Shown: positions 1 to 4,462 of the stretch, one piece after another
How the letters are laid out: every line of letters begins with the position of its first letter
Position numbering within the stretch: the first letter of the stretch is position 1
Origin: Woeseiaceae bacterium
GTDB taxonomy: Bacteria; Pseudomonadota; Gammaproteobacteria; Steroidobacterales; Woeseiaceae
Length of the DNA: 8,461 nucleotides
Direction: 5' to 3'
Assembly: GCA_022866645.1 (NCBI GenBank)
Contig: JALHUQ010000278.1
Location: forward strand, 1 to 8,461
Notes under the pieces: generated by a model
The model's input: the letters and a program-made list of their open reading frames with translations, nothing else
Told to the model about the DNA's origin: nothing
The model's database searches: none
Made by a program: the position numbers and the translations under genes

Positions 1-516
1 GCCATCATCTACGGCGTCATCTTGCTGCTCGGCTCGCTGACCGGTGGCAGCAATCCGCTGCAACCGCTGGCGAGCGTTAACGTCGGCAGCAGTACCGCTG
101 TCGCGGAGGCCGAGCACGAATTGCCGTTTCAACGCATCAAATCTGTTGACGATCTGGACCGCGAGATCGCTGCGGCTGCAAGCAACGGCAAAACCGCTCT
201 GTTGGATTTTTATGCGGACTGGTGCGTGTCCTGCAAGGAAATGGAGGCGTATACCTTTGTTGATGCCGACGTTCAGGCGGCGCTTTCGAATACCGTCTGG
301 CTGCAAGCCGACGTCACGGCAAGCGACGCGACCGACAAGATCTTGCTGGAGCGCTTCGGTGTGTTTGGTCCGCCAACAATCATTTTCTTTGGATCGGACG
401 GCGAGCAACGCCACGGCTATGAAGTGGTCGGCTATATGAAGGCGCCGGATTTCGCGAAACATGTGCGGCAAGCGTTCTCCGTATCGGATAGCATGTCTGC
501 TCAAATCGGCCACTAG
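1..516 (+). CDS. dsbD: Thiol:disulfide interchange protein DsbD, C-terminal part (5' end outside window)
   Basis: DsbD carries electrons from cytoplasmic thioredoxin across the inner membrane to periplasmic thiol-disulfide proteins. The visible 171 residues hold the end of the last membrane segment (AIIYGVILLLGSL, residues 1-13), a short linker, and the periplasmic gamma domain, which is thioredoxin-like. The gamma domain has YADWCVSCK with the redox cysteines at visible residues 75 and 78 (bases 223-225 and 232-234), followed by the E-x-YTF stretch and the cis-proline loop GPPTIIFF. This matches E. coli DsbD (YADWCVACKEFEKYTF) closely. The reading frame is open from base 1, so the true start and the alpha and beta domains lie upstream; the internal TTG at 22 is not a start. 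The stop codon is 13 bases before the tlpA-like gene, which suggests co-transcription and a shared redox role. Confidence 0.95.
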   Translation, partial: AIIYGVILLLGSLTGGSNPLQPLASVNVGSSTAVAEAEHELPFQRIKSVDDLDREIAAAASNGKTALLDFYADWCVSCKEMEAYTFVDADVQAALSNTVWLQADVTASDATDKILLERFGVFGPPTIIFFGSDGEQRHGYEVVGYMKAPDFAKHVRQAFSVSDSMSAQIGH

Positions 517-529
517 CGGGACCATTCCA

Positions 530-1138
530 GTGTCACGAGTTTTTCTGATCTTCGCATCGGCGCTGGTCGCCTTGATGGCTGGCGCACTTTTTTATGCGGC
601 GCGAATTCCGGTTCAGTCTCCGTCCCCGGCGCCGCGCCCCATCGAGCAACCCCGGGTGCTTGAGGCCGCTTCGCACCCCTCATTTACCTTGCCCGACGTA
701 TCCGGCACCGACCATGATTTCTCGGAGTGGGCTGGCAAGAACCGCATCCTGAATTTCTGGGCAACCTGGTGCGCCCCGTGCCGCCGCGAGATTCCGCTGC
801 TAAAGGCGTTTCAGGACGAACAAGGTAATAACGGTTTCCAGGTGATCGGAATCGCCGTGGACTTTCCCGAGCCGGTTGCTCGTTACGCCGAAGCGGCCGA
901 GTTCAATTACCCCATATTGGTCGGCGAACAGGAGGCCATGTCCGTCGCGCAATCCTCCGGTGTCGAGTTTGTCGGACTGCCTTTTACGATGTTTGTCGCC
1001 TCCGACGGCGAGCTCCTCGGCGCCTACATCGGTGAACTTCATCAGTCTCATCTCGACACCATCGTCGACGTCATGACACGCCTCGATCGAGCCGAAATCT
1101 CAAAAGAAGAGGCACGATCCTCACTGCAAGGGCTCTGA
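530..1138 (+). CDS. Membrane-anchored TlpA/ResA-like thiol-disulfide oxidoreductase
   Basis: This is a periplasm-facing thioredoxin-fold protein of the TlpA/ResA/CcmG (AhpC/TSA-Redoxin) group. From GTG 530 it has 202 residues: an uncleaved signal anchor (about 4-22), a Pro-rich linker (27-41), then the fold from about residue 50, with NFWATWCAPC (C81, C84) and the cis-proline loop GLPFT (P150). GTG 530 is preferred because CGGGA lies 8 bases upstream and the hydrophobic anchor begins at once. The longer frame back to ATG 461 would overlap dsbD by 56 bases and put a poor, charged extension before the anchor; ATG 575 would cut the anchor. The family reduces client disulfides, for example in cytochrome c maturation or copper-site assembly, but nothing here fixes the client. 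DsbD, encoded just upstream, is the likely electron donor (inference). The stop codon lies within a palindromic repeat. Confidence 0.88.
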   Translation: MSRVFLIFASALVALMAGALFYAARIPVQSPSPAPRPIEQPRVLEAASHPSFTLPDVSGTDHDFSEWAGKNRILNFWATWCAPCRREIPLLKAFQDEQGNNGFQVIGIAVDFPEPVARYAEAAEFNYPILVGEQEAMSVAQSSGVEFVGLPFTMFVASDGELLGAYIGELHQSHLDTIVDVMTRLDRAEISKEEARSSLQGL

Positions 1139-1158
1139 CCCCAGAGGGGTCTGACCCC
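1130..1158. repeat. Tandem pair of GGGGTC-T-GACCCC palindromes (REP-like)
   Basis: Two 13-base units lie 16 bases apart. The first, GGGCTCTGACCCC (1130-1142), contains the tlpA stop codon TGA (1136-1138). The second, GGGGTCTGACCCC (1146-1158), is a perfect 6+1+6 palindrome. The first differs from the second by one base, which breaks its symmetry. Read on the minus strand, the units are GGGGTCAGACCCC and GGGGTCAGAGCCC. From memory, GGGGTCAGA-type sequences are dispersed in many proteobacterial genomes, often near IS200/Y1-type (RAYT) transposases, so a REP-like element is likely, but no transposase is present here. The units could also act as a weak hairpin after tlpA; there is no T-tract. Confidence 0.6.
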
Positions 1159-1175
1159 GGTGGCGGTGACGAAAG

Positions 1176-1206
1176 TTGTAGTAAATTTCGGCAAAGGCGT
1201 TAGAAT
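1176..1206 (+). promoter_or_regulatory. Candidate sigma-70 promoter for aroQ-accBC
   Basis: TAGAAT (1201-1206) matches the -10 consensus at five of six positions, and TTGTAG (1176-1181) matches the -35 at four of six. The spacer is 19 bases, longer than ideal. It sits in the only gap above 100 bases between genes (1139-1245). Transcription would start near 1213 and give a leader of about 33 bases before aroQ. This is a prediction by eye; the long spacer is its weak point. Confidence 0.4.
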
Positions 1207-1245
1207 TGCTGTCATCTTCGGCTATCTCGCTGCGAACCCCTATAA

Positions 1246-1689
1246 ATGTCCCGCTTGTTGCTCATTAATGGTCCCAATTTGAACTTGCTCGGATCGCGCG
1301 AACCGGATGTTTATGGCGCGACCTCACTGGCTGACATCGAGCACCGCAGCATTGAGATCGCCAGGGAACTGGGACACGAACTTGAATGCTTTCAAAGCAA
1401 CGCGGAACATGAACTTATCGACAGGGTGCAGCGGGCCGCCGTCGACAAAATCAAATTTATCATCCTGAATCCCGGTGGCTTCACGCATACAAGTGTCGCG
1501 TTGCGAGATGCCTTTCTGGCGGTCCAGATTCCCTTCATCGAGATTCACCTGAGCAATACTTTCGCAAGAGAGAAATTTCGGCACAAGAGCTATTTCAGTG
1601 ACATCGCGAGCAGCTGCCTGTTCGGTTTTGGGGCGTATGGGTATGAACTCGCCCTGCAAGCCGCAGACCGGCATGTCAGCTCAAGCTGA
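1246..1689 (+). CDS. aroQ: Type II 3-dehydroquinate dehydratase
   Basis: AroQ catalyses the third step of the shikimate pathway, 3-dehydroquinate to 3-dehydroshikimate, as a cytoplasmic dodecamer. The 147-residue length is normal for type II enzymes. The N-terminal block LLINGPNLNLLGSREP-x2-YG holds the catalytic arginine (R18) and tyrosine (Y23). N75 lies in NPGGFTHTS, and the catalytic histidine is H101 in the IEIHLSN motif. After HLSN the sequence is TFAREKFR, where many relatives have a histidine or tyrosine in place of this phenylalanine; this is probably neutral. ATG 1246 fits the family N-terminus exactly, but no Shine-Dalgarno sequence precedes it (the upstream bases are ACCCCTATAA). 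The stop codon overlaps the ribosome-binding site of accB, so translation of the two is probably linked. Confidence 0.97.
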   Translation: MSRLLLINGPNLNLLGSREPDVYGATSLADIEHRSIEIARELGHELECFQSNAEHELIDRVQRAAVDKIKFIILNPGGFTHTSVALRDAFLAVQIPFIEIHLSNTFAREKFRHKSYFSDIASSCLFGFGAYGYELALQAADRHVSSS

Positions 1690-1692
1690 GGA
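1688..1692 (+). promoter_or_regulatory. Ribosome-binding site of accB, overlapping the aroQ stop
   Basis: GAGGA lies 7 bases before ATG 1700 and shares its first two bases with the aroQ TGA stop. It supports ATG 1700 as the accB start over the in-frame ATG at 1598, which lies inside aroQ. A run of seven A residues (1694-1700) fills the spacer and runs into the start codon. Confidence 0.75.
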
Positions 1693-1699
1693 TAAAAAA

Positions 1700-2158
1700 A
1701 TGGACATAAGAAAAGTAAAGAAGCTCATAGAATTGTTGGACGAGTCGGGCATTGCCGAGATCGAAATTACCGAGGGCGAGGAATCCGTGCGCATCAGTCG
1801 ATACGGGCCGGGTGCGTTTGCGGCTCCGGTACCGACGGCGATGGCAGCGCCCGCTGCAGCGTCGGCGACCGTCGCGGCGCCTGCCGCTCACTCCGAACCG
1901 GAAGAAGACGGTTATGAAGTCAAGGCACCGATGGTCGGTACGTTCTACGCGGCGTCCTCACCAGGCGCAGCTCCGTACGTGCAGGTCGGTGATCGCATCG
2001 ATGAGGGCGACACCCTGTGCATCATCGAGGCGATGAAGATGATGAACCAGATCGAATCCGAGGTGTCCGGCGTCGTCAAGTCAATCCGATTGCAAAATGG
2101 CGAACCGGTCGAGTACGGGCAAACGATGATCGTTATTGATCAACGACATAACTCCTGA
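1700..2158 (+). CDS. accB: Biotin carboxyl carrier protein of acetyl-CoA carboxylase
   Basis: AccB carries the biotin that shuttles the carboxyl group from AccC to the AccA-AccD carboxyltransferase, making malonyl-CoA for fatty acid synthesis. The 152 residues show the usual plan: an N-terminal AccC-binding region (MDIRKVKKLIELLDESGI), an Ala/Pro-rich flexible linker (about 37-64), and the biotinyl domain (about 72-150). The biotin site is EAMKMMNQIE with acceptor lysine K113. The thumb segment typical of bacterial AccB is present (APMVGTFYAASSPGAAPYV, from residue 76). The start at ATG 1700 matches the family N-terminus and has a good ribosome-binding site. accC follows after 17 bases, the standard accBC operon. 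AccA and AccD must be encoded elsewhere. Confidence 0.98.
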   Translation: MDIRKVKKLIELLDESGIAEIEITEGEESVRISRYGPGAFAAPVPTAMAAPAAASATVAAPAAHSEPEEDGYEVKAPMVGTFYAASSPGAAPYVQVGDRIDEGDTLCIIEAMKMMNQIESEVSGVVKSIRLQNGEPVEYGQTMIVIDQRHNS

Positions 2159-2160
2159 GC

Positions 2161-2166
2161 GAGGAG
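2161..2166 (+). promoter_or_regulatory. Ribosome-binding site of accC
   Basis: GAGGAG lies 9 bases before ATG 2176, in the 17-base gap after accB. It is the strongest Shine-Dalgarno sequence noted in the window. Confidence 0.75.
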
Positions 2167-2175
2167 CTACCTGAC

Positions 2176-3519
2176 ATGCTCGAAAAAATAGTAATAGCCA
2201 ATCGCGGCGAGATCGCATTGCGCATACTGCGTGCGTGCCGCGAGATGGGCATCAAGACGGTCGCAGTGCACTCGACGGCCGACACCAATCTCAAGCACGT
2301 CCTGCTCGCTGACGAAACAGTTTGCATCGGGCCGCCACAGTCGACTCTCAGCTATCTGAATATGCCCGCCATTATCAGCGCCGCCGAAGTGACGGATGCG
2401 ACCGGCATACACCCTGGCTACGGCTTCCTGTCGGAAAATGCCGATTTCGCCGAACGTGTTGAATCCAGCGGCTTCACCTTCATCGGACCCAAATCCAGTG
2501 CCATCCGACTGATGGGCGACAAGGTCTCCGCTATTGCAGCAATGAAGAAAGCTGGAGTTCCCTGCGTTCCTGGTTCCGATGGCGCGCTGGGTGATGATCC
2601 CGACGAAAACATGCGCATCGCGAGGGAAATAGGCTACCCCATTATCATCAAGGCCTCTGGCGGTGGTGGTGGCCGCGGCATGAGGGTTGTTCATGCTGAA
2701 GCGTCTTTATTAGCCGCTATCGTCTTGACGAAAACAGAAGCGCGTGCCGCGTTCAACAATGATGTTGTGTACATGGAGAAGTTTCTCGAAGCTCCGCGAC
2801 ACATCGAATTCCAGGTTCTCGCCGATTCGCACGGCAACGCCATTCATCTGGGCGAGCGAGATTGTTCCATGCAGCGGCGACATCAAAAGGTTATCGAAGA
2901 AGCGCCGGCACCAGGAATTTCGGAGGAACAGCGAATTCGCATCGGTGAGCGTTGCGTACAAGCCTGTAAAGACATGGACTATCGCAGCGCAGGGACCTTC
3001 GAGTTCCTGTACGAAAACAACGAATTTTACTTTATCGAAATGAACACGCGGTTACAGGTGGAACATCCGGTAACCGAGATGATTACGGGCATCGATATCG
3101 TGCGCGAACAATTGCGCATCGCAAGTGGCGAAAAACTCCACTACACACAAAAGGACGTAAGAATCCAGGGTCATGCGATTGAATGTCGTATCAATGCTGA
3201 AGACCCGAAAAACTTCATGCCATCGCCGGGCCTCATCACACTTTGGCATCCTCCCGGCGGGCCTGGTATACGCATCGAGAGCCACATCTACAGTGGTTAT
3301 AGAGTGCCACCGTACTATGACTCCATGATCGGCAAAATTATCGCGCACGGTGAATCCCGAGCGGCTGCGTTTGGCCGCATGAGAAACGCGCTGAGCGAAA
3401 TGGTCATCGAGGGCATAAAAACCAATATTCCGTTGCATCAGGAAATCTTCCAGCACTCCGCGTTTCAGACCGGTGGCACTGACATTCATTACCTCGAGAA
3501 ACGTCTCGGTCTGACTTGA
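2176..3519 (+). CDS. accC: Biotin carboxylase subunit of acetyl-CoA carboxylase
   Basis: AccC uses ATP and bicarbonate to carboxylate the biotin on AccB. At 447 residues it is the same size as the E. coli enzyme and aligns without visible gaps, so known active-site positions can be read directly: K116 and K159 (ATP), the glycine-rich loop SGGGGGRGM (161-169), E201, K202, H209 and K238 (in HQKV), E276 and E288 (metal), N290, R292 and E296 in NTRLQVEHPVTE, and R338. The N-terminus MLEKIVIANRGEIALRI is the classic biotin-carboxylase start. All three domains (N-terminal, ATP-grasp, C-terminal) are complete. The gene lies between accB and prmA with short gaps. Nothing unusual is seen. Confidence 0.98.
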   Translation: MLEKIVIANRGEIALRILRACREMGIKTVAVHSTADTNLKHVLLADETVCIGPPQSTLSYLNMPAIISAAEVTDATGIHPGYGFLSENADFAERVESSGFTFIGPKSSAIRLMGDKVSAIAAMKKAGVPCVPGSDGALGDDPDENMRIAREIGYPIIIKASGGGGGRGMRVVHAEASLLAAIVLTKTEARAAFNNDVVYMEKFLEAPRHIEFQVLADSHGNAIHLGERDCSMQRRHQKVIEEAPAPGISEEQRIRIGERCVQACKDMDYRSAGTFEFLYENNEFYFIEMNTRLQVEHPVTEMITGIDIVREQLRIASGEKLHYTQKDVRIQGHAIECRINAEDPKNFMPSPGLITLWHPPGGPGIRIESHIYSGYRVPPYYDSMIGKIIAHGESRAAAFGRMRNALSEMVIEGIKTNIPLHQEIFQHSAFQTGGTDIHYLEKRLGLT

Positions 3520-3522
3520 ATC

Positions 3523-3526
3523 GGAG
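3523..3526 (+). promoter_or_regulatory. Ribosome-binding site that decides the prmA start
   Basis: GGAG lies 10 bases before GTG 3537 and only 4 bases after the accC stop. It supports GTG 3537 over TTG 3516, which overlaps the accC stop and would have its ribosome-binding site inside accC. Confidence 0.55.
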
Positions 3527-3536
3527 CACTACGACG

Positions 3537-4433
3537 GTGGCATGGCGTCAGTTTGTTATGAACCTCGACGCGCTGGATCCTGAGGCTGTCGAAGCGATCT
3601 TTGTACAGTGCGGGGCCAGTTCGCTGACCTTGACCGACGCGGGTGACATGCCCGTACTCGAACCGGGCCCCGGCGAGACACCACTCTGGGCGGACACGCA
3701 AATTACCGGCCTGTTCTCGAGAGAGACCGACCTCACCGAACTTTGCGATGCCCTGATGATGGAGTTCGGCCTTCAGGAATTGCCTGCGCATCGCATCGAC
3801 GACCTTGAAGACCGGGACTGGGAGCGCGAGTGGCTCAAGGACTTCGGGCCCATGCAGTTCGGGCAGCGACTCTGGGTATACCCAAAAGGGTCAGAGCCCC
3901 TGGGCAACGATATCGAAGTCGTCTATCTGGACCCGGGACTCGCGTTTGGCACGGGCACGCACGCCACCACCGCTTTGTGCCTTGAGTGGCTGGATGGACT
4001 GCCCCTTGAGGGCAAGACCCTGCTCGACTATGGCTGCGGTTCGGGCATTTTAGCCATCGCGGCCTTGAAACTCGGTTGTACTTGCGCCGTCGCCATGGAT
4101 ATTGATCCCCAGGCCTGTACCGCGACGCGCCAGAATGCCAGCGACAATGGCGTAGCTGAAAACCTAGACGTTTTGGGGTCTGCGAGCGAGATAGAGGGTG
4201 ATTTTGACGTCGTTGTCGCCAATATTCTGGCGGGTCCACTTGTGCAGTTTGCCGAATCCATCACATCAACGCTCAGAGGTCGCGGTATGCTTGCCTTGTC
4301 CGGCGTATTATGTGAACAAGCTGATGACGTAATGGCGGCCTATAAGCCCTGGATCGAATTTGACCCGCCAGTATTCAGAAAACAGGACGGCCAGATATGG
4401 TCGAGATTGACTGGAAGAAGGAGAGCAGGCTAG
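3537..4433 (+). CDS. prmA: Ribosomal protein L11 methyltransferase
   Basis: PrmA trimethylates lysines and the N-terminus of ribosomal protein L11 using S-adenosylmethionine. From GTG 3537 it has 298 residues (E. coli about 293), and MAWRQF aligns with the E. coli start MPWIQL. An upstream in-frame TTG at 3516 would add seven residues. Seen in order: an N-terminal L11-recognition domain; DWEREWL (94-100); DPGLAFGTGTHATT (132-145); SAM motif I LLDYGCGSGILAIAA (162-176); the acidic ribose-binding segment MDIDPQA (187-193); and NILAGPL (229-235). The one visible deviation is alanine in GTGTHAT, where E. coli has proline. In many gammaproteobacteria prmA lies next to dusB-fis; here the zinc-ribbon gene sits between. 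An exact copy of the 12-base motif found at the tlpA stop is embedded in the reading frame (3888-3899). Confidence 0.97.
   Translation: MAWRQFVMNLDALDPEAVEAIFVQCGASSLTLTDAGDMPVLEPGPGETPLWADTQITGLFSRETDLTELCDALMMEFGLQELPAHRIDDLEDRDWEREWLKDFGPMQFGQRLWVYPKGSEPLGNDIEVVYLDPGLAFGTGTHATTALCLEWLDGLPLEGKTLLDYGCGSGILAIAALKLGCTCAVAMDIDPQACTATRQNASDNGVAENLDVLGSASEIEGDFDVVVANILAGPLVQFAESITSTLRGRGMLALSGVLCEQADDVMAAYKPWIEFDPPVFRKQDGQIWSRLTGRRRAG
3888..3899 (-). repeat. Inverted 12-mer copy of the GGGCTCTGACCC motif inside prmA
   Basis: GGGTCAGAGCCC at 3888-3899 is the exact reverse complement of 1130-1141 (GGGCTCTGACCC). It encodes part of KGSEPL (residues 117-122), a segment just upstream of the SAM-binding domain that aligns with E. 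coli PrmA without an insertion. It may therefore be a coincidence or a conversion by the same repeat family rather than an inserted element. Confidence 0.45.
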
Positions 4434-4462
4434 CGCATCGACGCGCCCTGTAGATAGATTCG

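Noticed and set aside
461..529. ATG 461 as the start of the TlpA-like gene.
   Set aside because: It would overlap dsbD by 56 bases and add a charged, non-family N-terminus before the signal anchor. GTG 530 has a better position and a weak ribosome-binding site.
1598..1699. ATG 1598 as the accB start.
   Set aside because: It would put 34 extra residues inside the aroQ reading frame. ATG 1700 gives the normal AccB N-terminus and has a good ribosome-binding site.
2167..2694. Long minus-strand open frames opposite accC (2167-2694, 2710-2961, 3052-3489) and prmA (3489-3791, 3835-4239).
   Set aside because: They lie within strongly conserved genes, resemble no known protein, and are typical antisense shadows of moderately GC-rich coding DNA.
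3516..3536. TTG 3516 as the prmA start.
   Set aside because: It overlaps the accC stop and adds MNRSTTT, which is not part of the PrmA family start. GTG 3537 aligns with the E. coli N-terminus and has GGAG upstream.
4434..4462. A possible regulatory site between prmA and the zinc-ribbon gene.
   Set aside because: The 29 bases show no hairpin, promoter hexamers or strong ribosome-binding site.
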